Source: Mycobacterium simulans
Lineage (GTDB): Bacteria; Actinomycetota; Actinomycetes; Mycobacteriales; Mycobacteriaceae
Length of the DNA: 64,000 nt
NCBI RefSeq assembly: GCF_900232995.1
Contig: NZ_OCVX01000003.1
Span: 2,354,898-2,418,897 of the forward strand
Direction of reading: 5' to 3'
A program made the position numbers and the translations under genes. This document shows, in pieces, positions 25,058 to 34,297 of this stretch; the stretch's first letter is position 1; every line of letters begins with the position of its first letter. The notes under the pieces are model-generated. The model saw only the letters and a program-made list of their open reading frames with translations, was not told the DNA's origin and did no database searches.

Positions 25058-26524
25058 ATGCAGAGCGCGCAGCGCGATGAGGAGGAGCCGGCCAATCGGA
25101 TATGGGAGACCATCCCCGAGATGGTCTTGAGCGCGGCGGACCGCTTCGGTGACGCGGAGGCGGTTGTCGACGGTGGGCTGCGCCTCACGTTCGTTGAGGT
25201 CGTCGAGCGAATACGTTGTGCTGCAGGCGCGTTCGCGTCGATCGGTATCGACAAGGGTGACCGGGTCGCCATCTGGGCGCCAAACTCAGCCGAGTGGATC
25301 GTCGCAGCGTTCGGGTTGCTCACCGCGGGCGGTGTGCTGGTGCCGGTCAACACCCGGTTCAAGACGGAAGAAGCGGGCGACATCATCGTCCGCAGCGGGG
25401 CGAAGGCCGTATTGGTGCAGAAGGGATTTCTGAGCGAGAACTACACCGCGCCCGCGGGGACACCGCTCATCGATCTGAAATCTGACTTCCTCTCCGGAGG
25501 TTCGCCGTTCGAGCGGGCCGTGAGCGGTAGCGACATCTCGGACATCATCTTCACCTCCGGCACTACCGGCCGCCCAAAGGGTGCGATGTTGAATCATCGC
25601 CAAACGCTGCGGATGTACGACGAGTGGGCGACACTGGCGGATCTGCGCGAGGGCGACCGCTACCTGCAGATCAACCCGTACTTCCACACGTTCGGCTTGA
25701 AAGCCGGCCTCATCACGTGCTTCCTGCGTGGGGCGACGATGGTACCCGTCGCGGTTTTCGACATCGACACGGTGGTGGATCTCGTTGAACGCGAACGTAT
25801 TACGATGCTGCCCGGCCCGCCGACGCTGTACCACTCGCTGCTGACGGTTAGCGACAAGTCCAAGCTGTCGACCTTGCGGGCCGGCGTAACGGGGGCCGCG
25901 GACATCCCGGTCGAGCTGGTCCGTCGCATCCATGGCGAGCTGCCGTTCCAGACGTTGATGACCGGCTACGGGCTCACCGAGGCCGGCAACGTCACGCTGT
26001 CTAGGCCGGGCGATTCCTTCGAGGACGTGGCCACCACCGCCGGCCTGCCCTGCGAAGGGGTTGAGGTGCGCATCGCGGATGACGGGGAGGTGCTGGTCCG
26101 CGGGTACAGTGTCATGCAAGGTTATCTCGACGATCCAGTTGCCACCGCGGAGGCGATCGATGAGGAGGGATGGTTGCACACCGGCGATCTGGGCAGCCTG
26201 GATGCGGCGGGCCGACTGCGAATCAACGGACGCAAGAAGGACATGTTCATCGTAGGCGGGTTCAACGCCTACCCCGCGGAGATCGAGGGCTTCCTGATGG
26301 AGCACCCCGCGGTTGCCCAAGTTGCGGTGATCGGCGTTCCTGACGAGCGTCTCGGTCAGGTGGGCAAGGCCTTCGTGGTGCCGAAAACGCCGGTGTCGGA
26401 GGCTGACTTGCTCGATTGGTGCCGCCAGCGGATGGCGGGCTTCAAGGCACCGCGGTCCGTCGAGTTTCTCGACGGCCTGCCGCTCAATGCCACCGGGAAA
26501 GTGATGAAGGACCGATTGCGGTGA
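25058..26524 (+). CDS. fatty-acid/aryl acyl-CoA ligase (FadD-like)
   Basis: 488 residues, a class I adenylate-forming enzyme activating a carboxylic acid via acyl-AMP to acyl-CoA. Visible motifs: the P-loop IIFTSGTTGRPKGA, YGLTEAGN, GWLHTGDLG, and the catalytic lysine in LNATGKVMKD near the C-terminus. The length is closer to FadD3-type ring-acid ligases than to long-chain FadDs. ATG 25058 or GTG 25052 are possible starts; both lie in a sequence resembling a dispersed element seen at 48035 and in the 54.4-kb VNTR, so the first dozen residues are uncertain. The stop overlaps the next GTG. Confidence 0.9.
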   Translation: MQSAQRDEEEPANRIWETIPEMVLSAADRFGDAEAVVDGGLRLTFVEVVERIRCAAGAFASIGIDKGDRVAIWAPNSAEWIVAAFGLLTAGGVLVPVNTRFKTEEAGDIIVRSGAKAVLVQKGFLSENYTAPAGTPLIDLKSDFLSGGSPFERAVSGSDISDIIFTSGTTGRPKGAMLNHRQTLRMYDEWATLADLREGDRYLQINPYFHTFGLKAGLITCFLRGATMVPVAVFDIDTVVDLVERERITMLPGPPTLYHSLLTVSDKSKLSTLRAGVTGAADIPVELVRRIHGELPFQTLMTGYGLTEAGNVTLSRPGDSFEDVATTAGLPCEGVEVRIADDGEVLVRGYSVMQGYLDDPVATAEAIDEEGWLHTGDLGSLDAAGRLRINGRKKDMFIVGGFNAYPAEIEGFLMEHPAVAQVAVIGVPDERLGQVGKAFVVPKTPVSEADLLDWCRQRMAGFKAPRSVEFLDGLPLNATGKVMKDRLR

Positions 26525-27141
26525 CCGACGGCGACATTCATTCGATGGTGATCGCATCGGATTACCGGATACCGGATCCCAGTCGGGTGTGGCCGATACT
26601 CGAGCGCAACAAGCCGGCTCTCGCCGACATCGGCGCCCACCACGTTCTCGTCTATGCGTCGACGCACGACCGCGGCCGTGTCTTGGTGATGATCGGCGTG
26701 CACAGCCGCGAGCCGATCGTCGAGCTGTTACGCTCACGAATTTTTCTCGACTGGTTCGATGCTGTTGGCGTTGAGGACATTCCAGCGGTCTTCGCCGGCG
26801 AGATCATCGACAAGTTCATCGCCGCGCCGCGGACCACACCGGCCGTGCCTGGAGTTGTGGTGGCCGCCTTCGCGTCGGTCGATGACGTGTCGAACCTGAC
26901 CGCTGGGGTCAGGCGCGCGATGGACAGGTTCACCGCGGCCGGCATCCGGAAGACTTGGGTATTCCAGGCTTTCGACGATGTTGACGAAGTGTTGATCCTG
27001 CAGGAGTTTCCCGACGAGGAGCGCGCGCGGCAGTGGATCGACCATCCCGATGCCGCGGCCCAATGGATGAGCGGGGCGGGAGTGGGGACCTACCCACCGC
27101 TATTCGTCGGCCGTTTCCTCAACATGATGCGGATCGAATAA
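26521..27141 (+). CDS. unknown protein with two ABM-like halves
   Basis: 206 residues, soluble, no signal. It appears to be an internal duplication of a ferredoxin-like (dimeric alpha/beta barrel) fold: each half has a strand such as VLVYAS or VFQAF, a short acidic turn, VLVMIGV or VLILQEF, then a helix (LRSRIFLDWFDAVGV and ARQWIDHPDAAAQWM) and a final VFAGE or LFVGRF. GTG start overlaps the acyl-CoA ligase stop (GTGA). It probably serves the same pathway, as a small monooxygenase or binding protein. No specific family recognised. Confidence 0.72.
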   Translation: MTDGDIHSMVIASDYRIPDPSRVWPILERNKPALADIGAHHVLVYASTHDRGRVLVMIGVHSREPIVELLRSRIFLDWFDAVGVEDIPAVFAGEIIDKFIAAPRTTPAVPGVVVAAFASVDDVSNLTAGVRRAMDRFTAAGIRKTWVFQAFDDVDEVLILQEFPDEERARQWIDHPDAAAQWMSGAGVGTYPPLFVGRFLNMMRIE

Positions 27142-27211
27142 CCGCCGAGCGTCGAGTTATTGGGCAATATGGTCGTCGTGTTTTTGCCCAACAAGTCGAT
27201 GTTGGGGCAAC

Positions 27212-28876
27212 TTAGGTCTCCGGTGGTGACATGGAGCCGACGAGTTGGCCTAGCAGGCGCGGGATTTCGAGTCGCGGCAACACCACCTCGACTAGCACCA
27301 TGCGATCCTTATTCGCGGCGGCCGCGGTGAATGCGTCGTCGAGTTCGCCATACGTCTGCGCCCGGAACGCAAGGTGATTGGCCACTCCCAGCGCGTTGGG
27401 TATCTCGGTCCAACTCCATCCGACAATGTCGTTGTAGGGGGCCGTCTTTCCATGAATTGCCCGCTCGACGGTGTAGCCGTCGTTGTTGACCACCACGATC
27501 ACCGGGCAGAGCCCTTCGCGGGAAATGGTGCCGAGCTCCTGGACGGTCAGTTGCGCCGCCCCGTCGCCGATCAGTAACACCGTCCTGCGATCCGGATGCG
27601 CTAGCCCGGCCCCGAGCGCCGCGGGCAGCGTGTAACCGATTGAGCCCCATAAGGGTTGGCCAATGAACGTGACTCCGTGTGGCAATCGGTGGTCGGCCAT
27701 CCCGTAGAACGAGGTCCCCTGGTCGGCCAGGACCACGTTTCCCGGTGTAAGCGCTTCGCAGAGCCGGTCCCACACCATCTGTTGGGTGAGCGGCTCGCCG
27801 CGCGCCGGGGTCGGCGGTGATGGTTCGGCAGGAGGGGAGGACACCGGTGGCGACGTCACGTCGCGCCGGGCCAGGATCTTGGTCAGCGCCGCCAGCGCTG
27901 CGCCCATCTCGAGCGGAGCAAACACCTGGTCGCCCACGCTGCTTTGGTGTTGCCCGATGTCGATCGTGCGGGCTGGGCTAATCCGCTGGCTGAAGAAGCC
28001 GCTGACCATATCGGTGAACACCACCCCGGCCGTCACGAGCACCGGCGCCTGCTCAATCGCCAGGCGCACCCGTTCGGTGCTGGCCGCTCCGGCGTAGATG
28101 CCAAGAAAGTTGGGTGAACTCTCGTCGAGCAGACTCTTACCCCACATCAACGTGGCGTGCGGCACGACGTCGGCGGCCAGCAGCGCCTCCAGCTCGGCGG
28201 TGGCCTGCAGGCGATGCACGAGCAGGTCGGCGAGCACGGTCAATTGGTGCTCGCCGATCAGTTTGGCCGCGGCGTCGGTGAACAGGGACAGCGCTCGCGG
28301 GCTGGTGCCCCCGGTGTAGCGGGGCAACGGGTCCACCGGCGGCTCGGTGGGGAAGCGCGCCACGTCGCTGGACAGCAAAATGTACCCGGGACGTTTCTGC
28401 TCCCGCACCTCGGAGAGCACCCGGTCGATCTCTCTGCAGGCGGTTGCCGGCATGAGATTGGCTTGGGCGCAGGTAATTTCGCGGCTGATCCGCAAAAAGT
28501 GCTCGAAGTCGCCGTCTCCGAGCGAATGGTGCAGCGCGCGGCGGGTGCCCTGAGCGTCCTTGGTCGGGCCGCCGACGATGTGTACCACGGGCACGTGCTC
28601 GGCGTAGCTGCCCGCTATCGCATTGGCCACCGAGAGTTCGCCAACTCCGAATGTCGTTACCACAGCTGACATTCCGCGCAGGCGGCCATAGCCGTCGGCT
28701 GCGTAGCCCGCGTTGAGCTCGTTGGCGTTGCCCACCCAGCGGATGGCTGGATGGGCGACGATGTGGTCGAGGAATTGCAGGTTGTAGTCGCCGGGGACGC
28801 CGAAGATCTCGGTTACGCCGAGCTCGGCGAGGCGATCGAGAAGATAGTCACCGACGGTAAAAACGGGTTCAGCCAC
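27212..28876 (-). CDS. kdc: thiamine-diphosphate 2-keto-acid decarboxylase (Rv0853c homologue)
   Basis: 554 residues, very similar to M. tuberculosis Rv0853c, a branched-chain/aromatic keto-acid decarboxylase. The N-terminal pyrimidine-binding domain has [14 protein letters not shown] with the catalytic Glu in [15 protein letters not shown]. The C-terminal PP domain has the ThDP motif [14 protein letters not shown]...NNDGYT. Converts a 2-keto acid to an aldehyde plus CO2 in the cytoplasm. GTG 28876 ([12 protein letters not shown]) is preferred; the longer frame would overlap the divergent SRPBCC start. Confidence 0.94.
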   Translation of the reverse strand: MAEPVFTVGDYLLDRLAELGVTEIFGVPGDYNLQFLDHIVAHPAIRWVGNANELNAGYAADGYGRLRGMSAVVTTFGVGELSVANAIAGSYAEHVPVVHIVGGPTKDAQGTRRALHHSLGDGDFEHFLRISREITCAQANLMPATACREIDRVLSEVREQKRPGYILLSSDVARFPTEPPVDPLPRYTGGTSPRALSLFTDAAAKLIGEHQLTVLADLLVHRLQATAELEALLAADVVPHATLMWGKSLLDESSPNFLGIYAGAASTERVRLAIEQAPVLVTAGVVFTDMVSGFFSQRISPARTIDIGQHQSSVGDQVFAPLEMGAALAALTKILARRDVTSPPVSSPPAEPSPPTPARGEPLTQQMVWDRLCEALTPGNVVLADQGTSFYGMADHRLPHGVTFIGQPLWGSIGYTLPAALGAGLAHPDRRTVLLIGDGAAQLTVQELGTISREGLCPVIVVVNNDGYTVERAIHGKTAPYNDIVGWSWTEIPNALGVANHLAFRAQTYGELDDAFTAAAANKDRMVLVEVVLPRLEIPRLLGQLVGSMSPPET

Positions 28877-28941
28877 GGCCTCGACGGTACGCCCGTGGCA
28901 GGGTATTCCGGCCGGGACGTTGGTTCGATATCGTGCGGGCC

Positions 28942-29385
28942 ATGGCAATCAAAGAGTCCCGCGACATCGTCATCGAAGCCAGCCCGGAGGAGATCCTGGA
29001 CGTCATCGCCGATTTCGAAACGATGCCCGAGTGGTCCGAGCCCCATCAGAGCGCCGAGATCCTCGAGACCGGAGACGACGGCCGGCCCAGCCAAGTGAAG
29101 ATGAAAGTCAAGACGGCGGGCATCACCGATGAACAGGTGGTGGCCTACACGTGGGGCGACAACGAGGTGAGCTGGACGCTGGTCAGCTCAGCTCAGCAGA
29201 AGTCGCAGGACGGAAAGTACACGTTGGTTCCCAAAGGTGACGAGACCCTGGTCAAGTTGGAGATCAACGTCGATCCCAACGTTCCCCTGCCCGGCTTCGT
29301 GCTCAAGCGGGCCATCAAGGGGACGATCGATGCCGCGACCAAGGATCTGCGCACTCGGGTGCTGCAGGTGCAGCAGGGTAAGTAG
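28942..29385 (+). CDS. SRPBCC (START-like) protein, Rv0854 homologue
   Basis: 147 residues. Polyketide cyclase/START-like fold: [27 protein letters not shown] at the start and a long C-terminal amphipathic helix. These proteins bind hydrophobic ligands in a deep cavity. ATG 28942, with an in-frame GTG at 28933 as the alternative. Divergent from kdc and 5 bp before the far homologue. Related SRPBCC genes lie at 30529 and 31099, so the cluster keeps three copies. Confidence 0.88.
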   Translation: MAIKESRDIVIEASPEEILDVIADFETMPEWSEPHQSAEILETGDDGRPSQVKMKVKTAGITDEQVVAYTWGDNEVSWTLVSSAQQKSQDGKYTLVPKGDETLVKLEINVDPNVPLPGFVLKRAIKGTIDAATKDLRTRVLQVQQGK

Positions 29386-29390
29386 GCACA

Positions 29391-30470
29391 GTGACCAACG
29401 GGGGGCCGCTAGCTGGAGTGAGGGTCATCGAACTGGGCGGCATCGGACCGGGCCCGCACGCCGGCATGGTGCTCGCCGATCTCGGTGCCGACGTGGTGCG
29501 GGTGCGCCGGCCGGGCGGCCTGCAGATGCCCTCCGAGGATCGCGATTTGCTGCACCGCGGGAAGCGGATTGTCGACCTGGACGTCAAGACGCAGCCGGAG
29601 GCGCTGCTGGCGCTGGCCGCCAAAGCCGATGTGCTGCTGGACTGCTTTCGGCCAGGCACCTGCGAGCGGCTCGGAATCGGTCCCGACGACTGCGCGGCGG
29701 TCAACCCGAGACTGATCTTTGCCCGCATCACCGGCTGGGGACAGGACGGGCCGTTGGCGCCGACGGCGGGCCACGACATCAACTACCTATCGCAGACCGG
29801 TGCGCTGTCGGCACTCGGCTACGCCGACCGGCCGCCGATGCCGCCGCTGAACCTGGTCGCCGACTTCGGCGGTGGTTCCATGCTGGTGCTGGTGGGCATC
29901 GTGGTCGCGCTGTACGAGCGCGAACGTTCGGGCCAGGGCCAGGTTGTGGACGCCGCGATGGTGGACGGAGTCAGTGTGCTGGCCCAGATGATGTGGACGA
30001 TGAAGGCCGTTGGCAGCCTGCGCGATCAGCGCGAATCCTTCCTGCTCGACGGCGGCGCCCCGTTCTATCGCTGCTATGAGACCTCCGATGGCAAATACAT
30101 GGCCGTCGGCGCCATCGAGCCGCAGTTCTTCGCGGCGTTGCTGGCCGGGTTAGGGCTGGCGCCCGGCGACGTGCCGAATCAGCTCGACATCGGCTCGTAT
30201 CCGAAGATGCACGACGCCTTCGCCGAACGGTTCTCCAGCCGAACCCGCGATGAGTGGACCCAGGTCTTCGCCGGCACCGATGCATGCGTGACGCCGGTAC
30301 TGACCTGGAGCGAAGCGGCCACCAACGACCATTTGACGGCGCGATCGACGCTAATCGCCGCCCATGGCGTCGAGCAGGCCGCGCCGGCACCCCGGTTCTC
30401 CCGTACACCGCCCGGCCCGGTTGGGCCGCCACCGGCTAAGACCACACCCTTAAACGAAATCGGATGGTAA
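29391..30470 (+). CDS. far: alpha-methylacyl-CoA racemase / CaiB-fold enzyme (Rv0855, far)
   Basis: 359 residues, close to mycobacterial alpha-methylacyl-CoA racemase (MCR) in length and sequence. The three catalytic positions known from MCR are conserved: His in AGHDINY (about 128), Asp in VADFGGG (about 158) and Glu in GAIEPQF (about 243). It would interconvert the R and S forms of 2-methyl-branched acyl-CoAs so that beta-oxidation (FadA/FadB nearby) can proceed. GTG start. Sits between SRPBCC genes. Confidence 0.9.
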   Translation: MTNGGPLAGVRVIELGGIGPGPHAGMVLADLGADVVRVRRPGGLQMPSEDRDLLHRGKRIVDLDVKTQPEALLALAAKADVLLDCFRPGTCERLGIGPDDCAAVNPRLIFARITGWGQDGPLAPTAGHDINYLSQTGALSALGYADRPPMPPLNLVADFGGGSMLVLVGIVVALYERERSGQGQVVDAAMVDGVSVLAQMMWTMKAVGSLRDQRESFLLDGGAPFYRCYETSDGKYMAVGAIEPQFFAALLAGLGLAPGDVPNQLDIGSYPKMHDAFAERFSSRTRDEWTQVFAGTDACVTPVLTWSEAATNDHLTARSTLIAAHGVEQAAPAPRFSRTPPGPVGPPPAKTTPLNEIGW

Positions 30471-30528
30471 TGAAGTATCGGGCCGAACACCGTCCCTACG
30501 CCGGGCCGCGTTGCTAGCGTTGAGTTCA

Positions 30529-30984
30529 GTGGCCGTACAAGTCTCACGCGAAATTGTCATTGATGCGCCCCCGGAAAAGGTCATGGAGGCGCTAGCAGAT
30601 CCTCGCGTCTTGACGTCCTGGTCACCACTGCACAAGCAAGTGGAAGTCATCGACTATTACCCGGATGGTCGCCCTCATCATGTGAAGGCCACCATCAAAA
30701 TTCTGGGGCTGACCGATAAAGAGGTTCTCGAATATCACTGGGGCCCAGACTGGGTGTGCTGGGACGCCGGCCGAACTTTTCAGCAACGCGGGCAGCACAT
30801 CGAGTACACCGTCAAGCCCGAAGGCGTCGATAAAGCACGGGTGCGTTTCGACATCACCGTCGAACCGGCAGGACCGATACCAGGTTTCGTCGTCAAGCGG
30901 GCCAGTGAGCATGTGTTGGATTCCGCGATGAAGGGACTGCAAAAGTTGGTCACCGGCGACGCCGATCCGGGCCATTCCGCATAG
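30529..30984 (+). CDS. SRPBCC protein, Rv0856 homologue
   Basis: 151 residues, START-like fold (VSREIVIDAPPEKVMEALAD). GTG 30529; the hexamer TAGCGT lies 8 nt upstream, consistent with a leaderless transcript. An in-frame TTG at 30511 is the longer alternative. Strongly paralogous to the next gene (shared YPDGRPHHVK / HPDGRPHHVK and EYHWGPDW). Confidence 0.88.
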   Translation: MAVQVSREIVIDAPPEKVMEALADPRVLTSWSPLHKQVEVIDYYPDGRPHHVKATIKILGLTDKEVLEYHWGPDWVCWDAGRTFQQRGQHIEYTVKPEGVDKARVRFDITVEPAGPIPGFVVKRASEHVLDSAMKGLQKLVTGDADPGHSA

Positions 30985-31098
30985 TTGATTCGTGGCCGTA
31001 CGCCTGGGCCGGGTCGCGCTGGTCGGTGTGACAATTAGCCGGACCCATCCGCGTTTCGGCGTGGTCCGTCACCGCACAGCGTTGCTAATTTAATAGCA

Positions 31099-31533
31099 GT
31101 GGCCGTTCAAGCATCGGGCGAAATCGTCATCGACGCGCAGCCGGAAGTGATCATGGAGGCGCTCGCCGACATGGACGCTGTGCCGTCGTGGTCTTCGGTA
31201 CACAAACGAGTCGATGTTATCGACACCCATCCGGACGGTCGGCCGCACCACGTGAAAGTCACCATCAAAATCACCGGCATCGTCGACACCGAATTGCTCG
31301 AATACCACTGGGGCCCGGACTGGATGGTGTGGGACGCCAAGAGGACGGCCCAACAACACGGCCAGCACGGCGAGTACAACCTGAGCCGAGAGGGTGACGA
31401 CAAGACCCGGGTGCGATTCACCATCACTGTCGAACCGTCAGCGCCGCTGCCCCAGTTTTGGGTCAAGATCGCTCGTAAGAAAATCCTGCATGCCGCCCTG
31501 GAGGGACTCCGAAAGCGGGTTATGGACGGCTAG
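31099..31533 (+). CDS. SRPBCC protein, Rv0857 homologue
   Basis: 144 residues, tandem paralogue of the preceding protein. GTG start with TAATTT 7 nt upstream, again leaderless-looking; the upstream element GTTGCTA is shared with the paralogue's promoter. START-like fold with VAVQASGEIVIDAQPEVIME. The stop overlaps the convergent dapC stop by 4 bp. Ligand unknown. Confidence 0.88.
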   Translation: MAVQASGEIVIDAQPEVIMEALADMDAVPSWSSVHKRVDVIDTHPDGRPHHVKVTIKITGIVDTELLEYHWGPDWMVWDAKRTAQQHGQHGEYNLSREGDDKTRVRFTITVEPSAPLPQFWVKIARKKILHAALEGLRKRVMDG

Positions 31534-32723
31534 AACGCGGGCCCGTCGCGCAGCACGGACAATCGTCGGATCGCTTCGTCCAGGGTGTCCTCGCGTTTGC
31601 AAAACGTGAAGCGCACCAAGTGATTCCACAAATCGCGTTGCTTTGAAGCGTGTTGCGCCGTCGGATCACAGAACGGTGACATCGGGATCGCGGCCACGCC
31701 CACTTTCTCGGGTAGTGCCGCACAGAACTTCATGCTGTCGTCGTATCCCAGCGGACGCGGATCAGCGCAGAGGAAGTAGGTGCCGGAGCTGTCGTGGACG
31801 GCGAAACCGATGTCGGTCAGTCCCGCCGACAGCCGATCGCGTCTGCGTTGCAGCGTGCTTCGTAGCTGCGTCACCCAGGCGTCCTGGGTATCTAGAGCCG
31901 CGGCCACCGCCGGCTGAAATGGCGCGCCGCCGACATAACTCAAGTACTGCTTGGCCGCCCGCACTCCGGCGATGAGTTTGGCTGGGCCGCAAGCCCATCC
32001 GATCTTCCAGCCGGTGCAATTGAACATCTTGGCGGCGCTGGAGATGGTGATTGTTCGCTCGGCCATGCCGTCGAAGCCGGCGAGCGGCAGGTGTTGGTGG
32101 CCGTCATATACCAGGTGCTCGTACACCTCGTCGGTGATCACCAAAAGGTCTGCGGCCACGGCGATCTCGGCAATGGTCGCCAACTCGGTCGCGTTCAGCA
32201 CTGTGCCGGTCGGGTTATGCGGCGAGTTGACGATTAGCGCCCGAGTCCGCGGTGTCAGCGCGCGCCGCAATGCGTCGGTGTCCAAAGCAAAGCCGCGGCC
32301 GTCGGGGATCAACGGTACGACTACCCGGTGTGTGCCGGCCATCGCCACCACCGGTGAGTAGGAGTCGTAGAACGGCTCGATGAGCAGTATCTCCGAGCCG
32401 GGTTCGACCAGGCCCAACACCGTTGCCGCAATGGCCTCGGTGGCCCCGACCGTTACCAGCACCTCGGTGTCGGGGTCGTACTCGATGCCAAAACGCCGTT
32501 TTCGCTGGGCTGCGATGGCCTGGCGTAGCGGTTGGATTCCTATGCCCGGCGGGTACTGGTTGACGCCGGCGGCGATGGCGTCTTGTGCGGTCTTCAACAT
32601 CGCCGGCGGTCCGTCCTCGTCGGGGAACCCCTGGCCGAGGTTCACCGCGCCGATGCGAGCGGCCAGAGCCGACATTTCGGCGAACACCGTGGTCGCGTAT
32701 GGCCGCAATCGTTCCACCGTCAT
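31530..32723 (-). CDS. dapC: N-succinyldiaminopimelate aminotransferase (Rv0858c)
   Basis: 397 residues, a class I PLP aminotransferase. The PLP lysine lies in SSAAKMFNCTGWKIGW (about Lys232), with NSPHNPTGTVL and ITDEVYEHLVYD upstream. In M. tuberculosis DapC makes N-succinyl-LL-2,6-diaminopimelate for lysine and peptidoglycan. ATG 32723; the extra 36 residues of open frame upstream look non-coding. Divergent from fadA across 358 bp. Confidence 0.93.
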   Translation of the reverse strand: MTVERLRPYATTVFAEMSALAARIGAVNLGQGFPDEDGPPAMLKTAQDAIAAGVNQYPPGIGIQPLRQAIAAQRKRRFGIEYDPDTEVLVTVGATEAIAATVLGLVEPGSEILLIEPFYDSYSPVVAMAGTHRVVVPLIPDGRGFALDTDALRRALTPRTRALIVNSPHNPTGTVLNATELATIAEIAVAADLLVITDEVYEHLVYDGHQHLPLAGFDGMAERTITISSAAKMFNCTGWKIGWACGPAKLIAGVRAAKQYLSYVGGAPFQPAVAAALDTQDAWVTQLRSTLQRRRDRLSAGLTDIGFAVHDSSGTYFLCADPRPLGYDDSMKFCAALPEKVGVAAIPMSPFCDPTAQHASKQRDLWNHLVRFTFCKREDTLDEAIRRLSVLRDGPAF

Positions 32724-33081
32724 CGCGGTCGAGCCTAATCCCGAGTGGCAAATGCGTGCCGCATCTGTCACATCCGCCACATGAGCCTCTGGCGGGTAGG
32801 GACCTACTTGGTGCCCACCTCGTAGAGACAACGTATGGTTGCGAACGCGGGTTTATGGCCTGTCGCTACGAAGTGGACAAATCGTGTATCTGCTGGTGTT
32901 AGCGACCGATGTGGCCACTGCGACCAAGGTGACGTCTTTGGGCACCAGTGGGTTGCCCGTAACGTACCTGACCTGCGAAGTCCGCCCCACCAACAGGTTG
33001 GCCGACAACCCTGTTAGGGTGCCTGTACTGGACCTACTCTTTAAGACGGATCCGAAACCCCCTTTTGGAACAGGAATCGAC
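32724..33081. other. 358-bp divergent promoter region of dapC and fadA
   Basis: I see no gene here. It must hold the dapC and fadA promoters; a TTGGCC...TTAGGGT arrangement near 32997-33021 could serve fadA. No clear operator palindrome noticed. Confidence 0.45.
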
Positions 33082-34293
33082 ATGTCCGAAGAAGCCTTCA
33101 TCTATGAGGCCATCCGCACGCCGCGTGGCAAGCAAAAGAATGGCTCGCTGCACGAAGTCAAGCCGCTGAGCCTGGTCGTCGGCCTGATTGAGGAGCTGCG
33201 CAAGCGCAATCCCGACCTCGACGAGAACCTGATCAGCGACGTCATCTTGGGCTGCGTCTCACCCGTTGGGGACCAGGGCGGCGACATCGCCCGCGCAGCG
33301 GTGCTCGCATCGGGCATGCCGGTCACTTCCGGCGGCGTGCAGCTCAACCGGTTCTGCGCATCGGGCCTCGAAGCCGTCAACACCGCCGCTCAGAAGGTGC
33401 GCTCCGGCTGGGATGACCTCGTGCTGGCCGGTGGCGTGGAGTCGATGAGCCGAGTGCCAATGGGATCCGATGGCGGCGCCATGGGGTTGGACCCGGCGAC
33501 CAACTACGACGTCATGTTTGTTCCGCAGGGCATCGGCGCCGACCTGATCGCCACCATCGAGGGCTTCTCCCGCGATGATGTCGACAACTATGCGTTGCGC
33601 AGCCAGGAGAAGGCGGCCGCGGCGTGGTCGGGCGGTTACTTCGCCAAGTCCGTGGTGCCGGTCCGCGACCAGAACGGTCTGCTGATCCTCGACCACGACG
33701 AGCACATGCGGCCCGACACCACCAAGGAGGGTCTGGGCAAGCTGAAGCCGGCCTTCGAGGGCCTCGCCGCGCTGGGTGGCTTCGACGACGTGGCGCTGCA
33801 GAAGTACCACTGGGTGGAAAAGATTAACCACGTGCACACCGGCGGTAACAGCTCCGGGATTGTCGATGGTGCGGCGCTGGTCTTGATCGGTAGCGAGGCT
33901 GCCGGCAAGTCGCAGGGTCTGACCCCACGGGCGCGCATCGTGGCCACCGCCACCAGCGGCGCCGACCCGGTGATCATGCTCACCGGCCCGACCCCCGCCA
34001 CCCGCAAGGTGCTCGACCGCGCCGGGTTGACCGTTGATGACATCGACCTGTTCGAGCTCAACGAGGCGTTCGCGTCGGTGGTGCTGAAGTTCCAGAAAGA
34101 CCTGAACATTCCCGACGAGAAGCTCAACGTCAACGGCGGCGCCATCGCAATGGGTCACCCGCTGGGTGCCACCGGCGCAATGATTCTGGGCACCATGGTC
34201 GACGAATTGGAGCGCCGCAACGCCCGGCGCGCACTGGTCACGCTGTGTATTGGCGGCGGCATGGGTGTCGCGACGATCATCGAGAGGGTTTAA
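33082..34293 (+). CDS. fadA: acetyl-CoA acyltransferase (thiolase) FadA
   Basis: 403 residues, a degradative thiolase. Nucleophile cysteine in [11 protein letters not shown] (about Cys92), acid/base histidine in GHPLGATG (about His359) and second cysteine in TLCIGGGMG (about Cys389). Cleaves 3-ketoacyl-CoA in the last step of beta-oxidation and forms the trifunctional complex with FadB. ATG 33082 with AGGAA upstream; the longer frame from 32839 is unsupported. fadB starts 4 bp after the stop. Confidence 0.95.
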   Translation: MSEEAFIYEAIRTPRGKQKNGSLHEVKPLSLVVGLIEELRKRNPDLDENLISDVILGCVSPVGDQGGDIARAAVLASGMPVTSGGVQLNRFCASGLEAVNTAAQKVRSGWDDLVLAGGVESMSRVPMGSDGGAMGLDPATNYDVMFVPQGIGADLIATIEGFSRDDVDNYALRSQEKAAAAWSGGYFAKSVVPVRDQNGLLILDHDEHMRPDTTKEGLGKLKPAFEGLAALGGFDDVALQKYHWVEKINHVHTGGNSSGIVDGAALVLIGSEAAGKSQGLTPRARIVATATSGADPVIMLTGPTPATRKVLDRAGLTVDDIDLFELNEAFASVVLKFQKDLNIPDEKLNVNGGAIAMGHPLGATGAMILGTMVDELERRNARRALVTLCIGGGMGVATIIERV

Positions 34294-34297
34294 GCGC

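Noticed and set aside
25286..26737. 483-codon minus-strand ORF opposite the acyl-CoA ligase
   Set aside because: All ligase motifs lie on the plus strand; the minus frame is a GC-bias artefact.
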